A stretch of 64,000 nucleotides of DNA from Verrucomicrobiaceae bacterium. Lineage in GTDB: Bacteria > Verrucomicrobiota > Verrucomicrobiia > Verrucomicrobiales > Verrucomicrobiaceae. The DNA lies in NCBI GenBank assembly GCA_015075365.1, contig JABTUN010000001.1:744001-808000 (forward strand), written 5' to 3'. Under the pieces are notes generated by a model. The model saw only the letters and a list, made by a program, of their open reading frames with translations, did not search any database and was not told where the DNA came from. Shown one piece after another: positions 1-7,208 of this stretch (positions are counted from its first letter, which is position 1; every line of letters begins with the position of its first letter). Made by a program: the position numbers and the translations under genes.

Positions 1-1
1 T

Positions 2-2545
2 CACTGGGTAAAGGCACAGCGCATGGACTACGCGAATGGTGAACTGCACGGAGATCGAATCGTGCTGCTAGAGAAGATTGGCTTTGAGTGGAAGGTTGAC
101 CGGAGCACTTGGGAGCAGCGGTTTACAGATCTTTGTGCCTACAAGGAGCGATTTGGAAATACGCGTGTTCCGAAAAAGTGGGCTGAAAACCGTCTGCTTG
201 CATCTTGGGTCATTCGTCAGCGATACCTGAATCGAAAGAAGCGGCTCGGCAGCGATCTCACTGAGCGGCTTGATGGCATTGGCTTCGAGTGGGATGGCAG
301 AATAGCTCAGCGAGCATCTCTGCGACCTAGCGCCAATCTGGATGAGCTATGGCGCACGATGTTCGAGAGGTTCAAAGCCTATGCAAAACTGAATGGAGTG
401 GAATCTGTCCGCGTGGTCGATGCAGAGACCAAGAAACTCAATCGTTGGATGCTGTATCAACGCCAGGCGATGAAAAAGGGCGAGCTGAGCGAAACACGGA
501 TTGCTGCATTGAATGAGCTTGGTTTTATCTGGCAGCGAAATAACCGCACGTCCAATTCCCAAGCTCTAACCGCGCCAGTTGCCGAAGAGCCTATTGTGCG
601 GACTTGGGACGAGATGTTCTCGGACTTGGTGGATTTCTATAAGCTGCACGGACACTTCAACGTTCCTGCATACTGGGCACCTCAGCCACACCTTGCGAGG
701 TGGTGTGCGGCTCAGCGGCGAGCAAAGAGAGAGAATAGACTCCCCCCTGAGCACTTGAGCCAGATGGAGGAGGTTGGATTCGCCTGGAACACGAACGATG
801 GTGGCTGGGATTCCATGTTTGCCAAGCTAGCCGACCACATGCGCCCGATGCACAATGGGAAGCGCCGAGAAGTGAGTGCCAGCGATGAGTTGCGGAGGTG
901 GATGCTCACACAGCGTCAGGCAAAGAAGCGTGGAGACCTCGATGCCACGAGGGAGAAAAAACTCACAAGCATTGGGTTTGAGTGGGAGCCGTATTCCTCA
1001 CGATGGGAAACCATGCTGGAAGAACTCAGGCAGTTCCACGCCAAGCATGGTCACTGTCGAGTTCCTGCGGGGTGGTCCAAGAACCCAGTTCTGGCAAATT
1101 GGGTCGGCGTGCAACGAGCACGAAATCTCAAAGGTAAGCTCTCCGCCGAAAGGATTGAGACACTTAACTCTCTCGGTTTTGCGTGGAGACTCGGCGAGTT
1201 TAGTGGCCATCGCTCTTCTAAAGAGGCTTGGGAGAAGATGCTTCGCCGCCTGATCGCATTTCATGCTCAACACGGACATTCGACCGTTCCCCAAGTTTTT
1301 CCTGAAGATCAAAAACTCGGATGGTGGGTCACTACTCAACGTCGCAATCGTCGAAAGGGAAAGCTGACGCCCAAACAGATCGAATCACTCGACAGCCTCA
1401 GCTTCAATTGGTCGCCATTTGGGGGCGCAGATTTCGATGACCGGTGGGAATACATGATGGAGGCACTGAAAACGTTCAGAGATGAGTTCGGTCACTGCCG
1501 TGTTCCATCTGGATGGCCGGAGAACCCACAGCTGGCAAATTGGGTGGGCGTTCAACGAAGACAATTTAGGCTCGGCAAGCTATCTGATACTCGGAAGGCA
1601 GCGCTTGAATCAATGGGCTTTGAATGGGCTCTTATCGCACGCGTGGAGCGCAATATGGCGTCGGACGGAGTAGCCGAATTTGAGATCAGATGGCAGCAGC
1701 GTTTTGCTGAACTCGCCGACTATCAAAAGGAACATGGCCACTGCAGGGTTCCGTCTGGCTGGGCTCACAATCCACAACTTGCCAACTGGGTCGGCGTTCA
1801 GAGGCGGCGTTACAAACAGGGCAAGTTGTCGGATGAAAGGGTTCAACAGCTACAATCTCTTGGGTTCGACTGGAGCGTAGAACCGTTCACACCTGGAGGT
1901 GCCGAATCTGCCACAGAGGAAACGCAATGGACTGCGATGCTTGAGAGACTGCGAGCCTACCGAGCGATGCGTGGGAATTGTTTGGTTCCACAGCGTTGGA
2001 AGGAAGACGTTCGATTGGCAGATTGGGTCTCAGATCAGCGCACTGCTTACCATCGAGGGCTTCTTTCGCCCGACAGGATACATCAGCTTGAATCTCTCGG
2101 ATTCGACTGGGACCCCATTAGCACCCGTTGGGATGAAATGTATCAGAAGCTCGTTGAGTTCAAAAATGAACACGGTCACACAAACGTGCCCCAGCGTGTG
2201 CCCAAATACGCAGAGCTTGCCACTTGGGTTCGCAACCAGCGCGCAGCGAAAACACACAAAAGACCGATCATGGCCGAGCGTGCCAAACGATTGGATGAAC
2301 TCGGTTTCGCCTGGAGACTGGTGAATCAGGAGGCGTGGCAGCGAATGCTGGAACGATTGATTGAGTTCAAAGACACTCATGGTCATTGCAACGTCCCGCA
2401 AAAAGGCGGCGGCGATAAACGGCTTGGAAAGTGGGTGAATACCCAGCGGACACACTTCAAACGCGGGACTCTGAAGCCTGATCGCATCCAGCAGCTCAAA
2501 GAGATTGGCTTTGTCTGGAATGCCAAGCCGATTCGCAGTTCGTGA
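2..2545 (+). CDS. Helicase-associated (HA) repeat protein, 5' end outside window
   Basis: The reading frame is already open at the left edge: the seven codons before the first ATG (position 23) read HWVKAQR, which is the middle of an HA repeat, so the gene starts outside the window. About twelve repeats of roughly 65-70 residues are visible. Each ends in a motif like LxxLGFxW and carries a central LAxWVxxQRxxxxxGKLSxxR (PF03457-like, a predicted three-helix nucleic-acid-binding unit). In known proteins these repeats often follow a DEAD/SNF2 helicase core. No helicase motif lies in the visible 840 residues, so any core must be to the left. The gene is visibly less GC-rich than the denitrification genes, in line with an accessory origin. 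Role unknown; nucleic-acid binding is inferred. Confidence 0.85.
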   Translation, partial: HWVKAQRMDYANGELHGDRIVLLEKIGFEWKVDRSTWEQRFTDLCAYKERFGNTRVPKKWAENRLLASWVIRQRYLNRKKRLGSDLTERLDGIGFEWDGRIAQRASLRPSANLDELWRTMFERFKAYAKLNGVESVRVVDAETKKLNRWMLYQRQAMKKGELSETRIAALNELGFIWQRNNRTSNSQALTAPVAEEPIVRTWDEMFSDLVDFYKLHGHFNVPAYWAPQPHLARWCAAQRRAKRENRLPPEHLSQMEEVGFAWNTNDGGWDSMFAKLADHMRPMHNGKRREVSASDELRRWMLTQRQAKKRGDLDATREKKLTSIGFEWEPYSSRWETMLEELRQFHAKHGHCRVPAGWSKNPVLANWVGVQRARNLKGKLSAERIETLNSLGFAWRLGEFSGHRSSKEAWEKMLRRLIAFHAQHGHSTVPQVFPEDQKLGWWVTTQRRNRRKGKLTPKQIESLDSLSFNWSPFGGADFDDRWEYMMEALKTFRDEFGHCRVPSGWPENPQLANWVGVQRRQFRLGKLSDTRKAALESMGFEWALIARVERNMASDGVAEFEIRWQQRFAELADYQKEHGHCRVPSGWAHNPQLANWVGVQRRRYKQGKLSDERVQQLQSLGFDWSVEPFTPGGAESATEETQWTAMLERLRAYRAMRGNCLVPQRWKEDVRLADWVSDQRTAYHRGLLSPDRIHQLESLGFDWDPISTRWDEMYQKLVEFKNEHGHTNVPQRVPKYAELATWVRNQRAAKTHKRPIMAERAKRLDELGFAWRLVNQEAWQRMLERLIEFKDTHGHCNVPQKGGGDKRLGKWVNTQRTHFKRGTLKPDRIQQLKEIGFVWNAKPIRSS

Positions 2546-2766
2546 TGTCCCGGACGCTGCTCGTCAATTTCAAAGTCCATCCCAAGACCATCTCGCTGGA
2601 AAAACGCTTCTCTCGCGATGTGTCCGACATCGGCCACTTTGGCACTGGAGATCTCGAACTGATCGTGCGGACCTCCGAAGACCTGGAGAAAGCCAAGACT
2701 TTGATCCTGAAGAGCGGTGAGGTCGACTCAGGAATCGATCATCGGCAGCCGATGCGGGCGGCATGA
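2545..2766 (+). pseudogene. C-terminal fragment of a DUF5655-type protein
   Basis: The ATG shares one base with the stop of the HA-repeat gene. About 57 residues match my memory of the end of the DUF5655 domain: LLVNFKVHPKTISLEKRF, then RDVSDIGHFGTGDLEL, then a helix like SEDLEKAKTLI. The first half of the domain is missing, and the last 15 or so residues (after SGE) are unrelated and run head-on into the small gene at 2739. This looks like a remnant left by recombination rather than a working gene. DUF5655 is commonly found with predicted nucleases or transport-related proteins; no function is assigned here. Confidence 0.55.
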
Positions 2767-3035
2767 CGCCGGTGAAGTTCGGCGAGCTTGGCGTCCCAGG
2801 CGATTTCGATGCCTTCGCCACGATCCAAGGAGTCGGCAGCCGCCTGGATGTCCTGGCGGAGGGCTTCGAGCTTCACCTTGTCGGCCTCATGGAGGTCGGA
2901 AAGGTCCGGCGCGGTTTCTTCGACCTGAAGCAGCCGCAGTGGATACTCCTGCTGGAGATCGGTGAAAAGCTCCCGAAGCTCCTCCGGGGCGAGCCGGGCG
3001 ATCTTCTGGCGGAGGCGTTCGACGTTCGGGCTCAT
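2739..3035 (-). CDS. Small helical protein, diverged antitoxin-like paralogue
   Basis: A 98-residue protein, taking the ATG at 3033-3035 because residues encoded further upstream are low-complexity and the paralogue next door aligns from here. The N-terminus (ERLRQKIARLAPEELRELFTDLQ) resembles that of the gene at 3058 (LDRIKRDLQNLDPEELDELLRDLQ). The C-terminus IEIAWDAKLAELHRR is a degenerate form of the WDAEIDRR segment of PF09720-type addiction-module components. It is probably an old tandem duplicate of that neighbour. No ParE/RelE-like toxin gene lies beside either copy. Charged and predicted mostly helical; function uncertain. Confidence 0.5.
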   Translation of the reverse strand: MSPNVERLRQKIARLAPEELRELFTDLQQEYPLRLLQVEETAPDLSDLHEADKVKLEALRQDIQAAADSLDRGEGIEIAWDAKLAELHRRHAARIGCR

Positions 3036-3057
3036 GGCGGGTGAAGGGTTCACGGTA

Positions 3058-3336
3058 TCAGGCGGCGTGGACAGGACGCTGGATGCCGAGTTTCGCGAAC
3101 AAGGCCTCCGTGTGGCGCTCAAACTCCTCGGCGCTGATGAGCTGCACGGTGCCGTCCTCGACCTCCTTCACACGCCGGTCAATTTCCGCGTCCCACTCAG
3201 CCTCGATGGCAGCTGCGTCCTCGGGATCGAGCGGCGGCATCCGATACATGCTCTGAAGATCCCGAAGCAGCTCATCCAGCTCCTCGGGATCGAGGTTTTG
3301 GAGGTCTCTTTTGATGCGATCCAAGGCGGCTGACAT
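3058..3336 (-). CDS. Putative addiction-module component (PF09720-like)
   Basis: A 92-residue protein. Residues 43-75 or so (AIEAEWDAEIDRRVKEVEDG, then TVQLISAEEFER) match the signature of the unstable antitoxin family PF09720/TIGR02574: a WxxEIxxRlxelexGxvxli core followed by a short helix. Members normally sit directly upstream of a ParE/RelE toxin, but none is visible here, so this is either an orphan or a remnant of a toxin-antitoxin pair. It reads leftward, as does its diverged paralogue at 2739, with a 22-bp gap between them. Confidence 0.65.
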   Translation of the reverse strand: MSAALDRIKRDLQNLDPEELDELLRDLQSMYRMPPLDPEDAAAIEAEWDAEIDRRVKEVEDGTVQLISAEEFERHTEALFAKLGIQRPVHAA

Positions 3337-3399
3337 GCGGCGATGGTATCAAGCCGGGTCCTCATTGTCGAGAGCGGCGATGGCCCGGCTTATGGGTTA

Positions 3400-3439
3400 A
3401 AATAACCCCGCCCGAGTCCTTGCGGCGTGTCGGGCGGGG
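3400..3439 (-). terminator. Rho-independent terminator of the rep-par operon
   Basis: Read leftward, a perfect 10-bp GC-rich stem (CCCCGCCCGA / TCGGGCGGGG, 14-nt loop) is followed by TTATTTT. It lies about 50 bp past the stop of the 51-aa gene that ends the rep-par operon. A second small hairpin (GGGTTA-AAA-TAACCC, 3394-3408) overlaps its T-rich tail. Confidence 0.85.
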
Positions 3440-3491
3440 AGCAGATGAATATGAGGATCATGGAGCGAACGAATGCCCGAGTCAATGGAGG

Positions 3492-3647
3492 CTATCGGCC
3501 GCCCTCGCCTGCTCGGCTTCGTTCGTTCTCCGGGTCTTCGAGAAGGCGGTCGATGCTGACAATGAAACGGCCTCGTTTTGGCAGTCCGCCGGTGAGGCCG
3601 GACTTCACGAGATCGAGACGGCTTTTGCCATCGGGTAGTTTGGTCAT
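3492..3647 (-). CDS. 51-aa protein translationally coupled to ParA (ParB-like remnant?)
   Basis: Its ATG overlaps the parA stop (ATGA), the same arrangement as rep/parA, which supports real translation. The protein starts MTKLPDGKSRLDLVKSGLTG and contains RFIVSIDRLLEDPENER, vaguely like the segment that opens ParB N-terminal domains (an Ile-Asp followed by a DPxNxR-type turn). A full ParB is about 300 residues, so this is either a truncated ParB or a separate small partition or copy-control protein. A strong terminator follows about 50 bp on, so nothing else follows in the operon. Confidence 0.55.
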   Translation of the reverse strand: MTKLPDGKSRLDLVKSGLTGGLPKRGRFIVSIDRLLEDPENERSRAGEGGR

Positions 3648-4480
3648 GCTGTTGGGGCGGTGACTTCCGCGCTCATCGCATGGTCGGGCGATGCGGCGGC
3701 GGTCTCCGCGTGGGCCTGCGGCCCGTTAGTGAATAAGTCCCGCACCTCTTCGACGAGGGCGGCCATGTCCTGCGCTCCTTTGGAGAGCGGACGATAGTGG
3801 AAGATGCTGCCTCCATTCTCGTCCACCTGCGCCATCCATCCGCAAGAGCGGATCTCGCTGCGTGCCGATGGAATTCCGTCATCCGCAAGCAGGGCGAGCA
3901 CGCGCTTTCGCAGGCCTGGCAGGCGTGTGAGATTGCTCAGCACATGCAACATGCGGAAGTCGGCGGTCGGGCGGAGCTTCACGAGCAGCTTGTAGATGCT
4001 GGCGTAGCTCTTCACGGCCTTCGTGCTCTCAAACGGAACGATGAAGGCGTCCGCTGGAAAGATGGCGTTCTCCATGATCGGCGAGATTTGGTTCGGCGAG
4101 TCGATGACGAGGAAGTCAAAGCGGTCGGCGATGTGCTCCTCGGCGATCAATTGCGTGAGCATGGAGGGATAGCCCTCCGTCTGGCTGATCTCACGCCCGA
4201 GATCCTCCAGGCCGTCGGCGCTGGCGACGAAGGACATGTTTTCAAAGCCGGTGGGCTGGATGACTTCGGAGAGCGATTGCTGGCGCGTGAGCGCGGCGAC
4301 GAGCGTGCCCTCCGGCGTGAGTCCATCCCCTGCGGCGAGCCATTGCGTGACCTGCGCCCGCGGATCGAGATCCATGAGCAGGACGCGATGCCCGTGACGT
4401 GCGAGGCCGCTGGCGAGGTTCATGGCGATGGTGCTCTTGCCACAACCTCCCTTGGCATTGATGACGGTGATGATGTTCAT
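3644..4480 (-). CDS. parA: ParA-family partition ATPase
   Basis: A 278-residue cytosolic ATPase of the ParA/MinD/Soj family. It opens MNIITVINAKGGCGKSTIAMNLA, the deviant Walker A box KGGxGKST with the signature lysine. MDLDPRAQ follows as the A' motif, and FDFLVIDSP at about residue 120 is the Walker B equivalent. Such proteins segregate plasmids or chromosomes together with a ParB-type partner and a centromere site. It is sandwiched between rep (4-bp ATGA overlap) and the 51-aa gene (ATGA overlap), an arrangement typical of a plasmid maintenance operon. No complete parB is visible. A candidate centromere or operator palindrome occurs at 5081 and 6481. Confidence 0.9.
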   Translation of the reverse strand: MNIITVINAKGGCGKSTIAMNLASGLARHGHRVLLMDLDPRAQVTQWLAAGDGLTPEGTLVAALTRQQSLSEVIQPTGFENMSFVASADGLEDLGREISQTEGYPSMLTQLIAEEHIADRFDFLVIDSPNQISPIMENAIFPADAFIVPFESTKAVKSYASIYKLLVKLRPTADFRMLHVLSNLTRLPGLRKRVLALLADDGIPSARSEIRSCGWMAQVDENGGSIFHYRPLSKGAQDMAALVEEVRDLFTNGPQAHAETAAASPDHAMSAEVTAPTA

Positions 4481-6210
4481 GGGTTTGGTTTGAATGATTG
4501 GCTGTTAAAGGCGGCGTCCCACTGCCAGAAGTCCGGGAGGCCGAAGCACTGGCGGAAGGCACCGAGCCGGGCGTTTTCCGTGTCGAAGTGCTTCAGCACG
4601 CGACGCGACCATGGCTTCGGATCGGCGGCGAGTTCTGACCGCTCGCTTTCTCGCTGCGCGATGAAGCGCTGGTAGTCCTCGGGACGCGTGTTTCGCATCT
4701 CGGACTCCTTCGCCGCAAGCCAGCGGAGCCAGTCCTCGCGGAAGCGCTGCTCGTGCTGCTCACGGCTCTGCGTGATGCTGGCGAGCTGCACCTGGAGGCG
4801 CTGCTTTTCCCGCTGGACGAGAAAGGCATCGCCAAGCTGGCGGATGGCGAGCGTGAGCGATGGAAACGGATGCCGCTGCTCGCGTGCGAGGCTGCCCAGC
4901 TCACGGCCCCACTCGGCAGCGCGTCCTTCCTCCCTCGTGGCACGGATCAATCGCTGCACAAAGCTCTCCGCGGTCTGCGCCTCGCGTGGCGATGGCTCGT
5001 TCACTGGCTCGCCCCGGTTGCCGCCATAGGCCGCGTAGAAGCATCGCGCGAAGTCCCATCCGGCCTGTGTCACGCTGGTGACTTCGGCTGACCGAAGTTT
5101 CATCGGTGCGGGCCATCGCTGCTCGATGGATCGGCGTAGCAGCCCCGCCGGACTGCGTGCCGGTGCGCGGTCTGGCAACCATGCGATCTGCTGCTCGATC
5201 TCCTCGCGGCTGTGCTCCCGCGTCAGCTTCGCGACGGTCTTTTCGCTGAAGCCGAAAGCGAGAAGCCTGTCTCGCAACTCCGTGTCAGCCGCAGGGCGGT
5301 TTCCAGTTTCATTTCCTGGTTTCGTTTTAATGTTGGTGCGAAATTCTGACTGATGTGCTGGTTCGGAAATCGGACTGATGCTGGTCTGGATTTCTGACTG
5401 ATGGACGGCTGGTTCGTTTTTCTGACCGTTCGGAAAATCGCACCAGCGGAGCGCATACACTGCACGCCGACGCTCGGTGGCCTCATGGCTGAACACACCG
5501 CTCTCCAGCCGCACGATGTAGTTTTTTTCCATCGCAATGCGCAGCGCCTTGGCGAGATCGGAACGACTGCCGAAGCGGGCATAGTTCTCGATCTGCTGAT
5601 AGGACAGCGCCACCTGCTGGCGACGGCGGCCATGTTTGGCCTGAAAGCCGATGCTGTGGCGGATGATCGCTCCGACGACTTTGATCACGGAAAGCGGCTC
5701 GCGGGGAATGAGCACATCAAAGAACTCATTCGGGATGTCGGTGCGATTGCCTTCGCCTTCAAAGAAGCCATCGAAGTGCTCCAACCGCGTCGTGTAGGGC
5801 ATGGCTGACCATCGAAGTTGATAGCGGGCGGATTGCCCGGCATCGTGCGCGTGCTTCGCTCGGCCTTCCGTGACGCATTCGAGCAAGTGACCCGCCAGGG
5901 CATCATCCAGCGAGGCACGGATCATGTCACGGCTCACGCCCGCCTTTCGTTCCAGTTCCGAATAGGTCACCTTGATCTGCTCTTCCTGCGGATTCCCATT
6001 CGCATCACACCAGCCGAGCGTCTTGCGCAGCAGATAGGCCACGATGCGCACCACGCCCCGGGAGAAGTGCGGGATCACGACATCGAAGAACTGGTTCGGC
6101 GTGTAGGTGGTGTTGGAGGTCGGTGCTTTGAATCCCTCGAACGCTGAAATCACCGGCTCGGGAGCCTGGGATGTTTGAAACGGTGCTTTTTGATCCAGAA
6201 TGCTCAGCAT
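4477..6210 (-). CDS. Plasmid-type replication initiator with two winged-helix domains
   Basis: A 577-residue protein. Residues about 35-120 and 150-240 are two copies of the same unit: each begins PN[QE]FFDV[VL]IP and continues through a predicted winged-helix segment (EERKAGVSRD-like and ENYARFGSRSDL-like recognition regions). This internal duplication is the classical layout of theta-type plasmid initiators. The C-terminal half is charged and helical, without a recognisable motif. Context supports the call: a ribbon-helix-helix gene 6 bp upstream and parA overlapping downstream. I cannot place it in a named Rep family by eye. An 18-bp palindrome lies inside the coding region at 5081-5098. 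Confidence 0.7.
   Translation of the reverse strand: MLSILDQKAPFQTSQAPEPVISAFEGFKAPTSNTTYTPNQFFDVVIPHFSRGVVRIVAYLLRKTLGWCDANGNPQEEQIKVTYSELERKAGVSRDMIRASLDDALAGHLLECVTEGRAKHAHDAGQSARYQLRWSAMPYTTRLEHFDGFFEGEGNRTDIPNEFFDVLIPREPLSVIKVVGAIIRHSIGFQAKHGRRRQQVALSYQQIENYARFGSRSDLAKALRIAMEKNYIVRLESGVFSHEATERRRAVYALRWCDFPNGQKNEPAVHQSEIQTSISPISEPAHQSEFRTNIKTKPGNETGNRPAADTELRDRLLAFGFSEKTVAKLTREHSREEIEQQIAWLPDRAPARSPAGLLRRSIEQRWPAPMKLRSAEVTSVTQAGWDFARCFYAAYGGNRGEPVNEPSPREAQTAESFVQRLIRATREEGRAAEWGRELGSLAREQRHPFPSLTLAIRQLGDAFLVQREKQRLQVQLASITQSREQHEQRFREDWLRWLAAKESEMRNTRPEDYQRFIAQRESERSELAADPKPWSRRVLKHFDTENARLGAFRQCFGLPDFWQWDAAFNSQSFKPNP
5081..5098. promoter_or_regulatory. 18-bp palindrome inside rep (copy 1)
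   Basis: ACTTCGG-CTGA-CCGAAGT, a perfect 7-bp inverted repeat with a 4-bp spacer. It is the exact reverse complement of the 18 bp at 6481-6498, upstream of the same operon. Here it encodes part of LRSAEV in the initiator. Two identical palindromes flanking a rep-par unit suggest a binding site for the ribbon-helix-helix, Rep or partition protein. Confidence 0.55.
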
Positions 6211-6216
6211 GGCGGC

Positions 6217-6414
6217 CTACAACCGGATCACCGGCTGATCTTGCTCCGCCTCGACCTTGGCCTGCTGTTCTGAGAGCCATTTGGAATACCATCTGAGGAT
6301 GGCATTGATGATGAAACTGCGGCTGCGCTGCTGTTCGCGAGCGAGGCGGTCGATGAACGCCAGCACATCACTCTCGAACTTCACGCCCGCTGATTTGCGC
6401 ACGATTTTTTCCAT
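6217..6414 (-). CDS. Ribbon-helix-helix DNA-binding protein
   Basis: A 65-residue protein starting MEKIVRKSAGVKFESDVLAFIDRLAREQQRSRS in outline: a short beta strand (AGVKFE) followed by two helices, with the [RS]RSxxI turn typical of CopG/Arc-type repressors. The start has a good GAGG ribosome site five bases upstream. It is the first gene of the rep-parA operon (6-bp gap to rep) and most likely autoregulates it. The palindrome at 6481-6498, 66 bp upstream of its start, is the obvious candidate operator. Confidence 0.75.
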   Translation of the reverse strand: MEKIVRKSAGVKFESDVLAFIDRLAREQQRSRSFIINAILRWYSKWLSEQQAKVEAEQDQPVIRL

Positions 6415-6480
6415 GCCCTCATCATACCATGAAGGTGACCGGGCGTGTCACATCGCCCTGTGGATAACGTGAAACGCGCG

Positions 6481-6498
6481 ACTTCGGTCAGCCGAAGT
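6481..6498. promoter_or_regulatory. 18-bp palindrome upstream of the rep-par operon (copy 2)
   Basis: ACTTCGG-TCAG-CCGAAGT, the exact reverse complement of the site at 5081-5098. It lies in the promoter region of the ribbon-helix-helix/rep/parA operon. Read rightward it is followed by TTTTCTTT and could look like a terminator, but there is no rightward gene before it and the exact copy inside rep argues for a protein-binding site. Confidence 0.55.
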
Positions 6499-6513
6499 TT
6501 TTCTTTCCGCACC

Positions 6514-6689
6514 CGTGCCCCCGCGTGGCCGGTGACGGAGCATGGGCCAGTCCTCGTGGAAAGGCGGGGAGGAGCTGGCCTAGCCTCCGTCGCTGGTGAC
6601 GCGGCCAAGGGAGGCCGGGGCAACGGCTGGTCTGCCATTCGGACGACGAAGGAGCCGATGCCAGACGGGCCGTTGGCGGCGGGGGAGGG
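6514..6689 (+). repeat. 176-bp dispersed element, copy 1; candidate structured RNA
   Basis: Gapless match to 54522-54697 with 14 mismatches by hand alignment. The plus strand can fold into a closing helix (6518-6524 with 6679-6685), a 12-bp hairpin with one bulged A (6544-6555 with 6569-6581) and a long hairpin (6621-6675). All four differences that fall in these helices keep pairing, with G-U pairs that exist only on the plus strand; two more fall in loops and the other eight in a central linker. This copy lies just outside the rep-par promoter. A single-stranded replication or transfer origin would be an alternative to an RNA. Confidence 0.7.
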
Positions 6690-6784
6690 ACGAGAGAAAG
6701 AGAAACAATGTGCTTCATGGTGAAACGAGCGTGGCGAGTGGCTGCGGTGATGAGAGGCTGGAGATCGGATGGCACTGACTCCGA

Positions 6785-6991
6785 TTACCAATGGGCTGGA
6801 ACCGCATCGAAAAGCAGGTTGAAATACTCAAACACCACCTTGGTCCGGTCGTATATCTGGCGTTCGCTCAATCCGGCACGTTCACACATCTCGTTCATTG
6901 GCACAAAACTACCGCTGATGAACTGCACCACCTCCAAGGGATTGATCTGCACCTGAACCTGTGGCTGTCCCAGTCATTCTTCCCTAGGCAT
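6785..6991 (-). pseudogene. Small gene broken by one in-frame TGA
   Basis: Reading leftward from the ATG at 6989-6991 gives MPREE, a TGA at 6974-6976, then 62 open codons ending at TAA. The part after the TGA (for example VVQFISGSFVPMNEMCERAG and LSERQIYDRTKVVFEYF) has a natural amino-acid composition and predicted helices, including a possible helix-turn-helix (MCERAGLSERQIYDRTK). No good start codon with a ribosome site follows the TGA. The simplest reading is a 68-residue DNA-binding-type protein inactivated by a nonsense mutation (TGG to TGA would restore it). A start at a TTG or GTG downstream cannot be excluded. Confidence 0.4.
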
Positions 6992-7208
6992 CTCTGAAAG
7001 TTGTCTTGCTCCCTGATATGCTGGTGGTTGTCGTGGATTTGCCCTTCTCATCTCTCAGGCTGGCATTTTTAGCACGCTTTTCCGGTTGGTTTCGCTCGAT
7101 TAAAAAAGAACAATGCAAGCAGAGTACATTCTGTATTGCCCTACCACTTTTGTGAGCTGTAGCACCTTGCGTTTTTGCTGAACATTATGTCACTTAATGG
7201 CAGGACGC

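Noticed and set aside
6481..6508. Rightward Rho-independent terminator (hairpin plus T run)
   Set aside because: There is no rightward gene before it, and the identical palindrome inside rep points to a binding site; dual use is possible.
6445..6723. Protein-coding frame through the 176-bp element, also open in copy 2
   Set aside because: Differences between copies are mostly amino-acid changing in either strand's frame, whereas all helix changes keep base pairing, so structure explains the conservation better.
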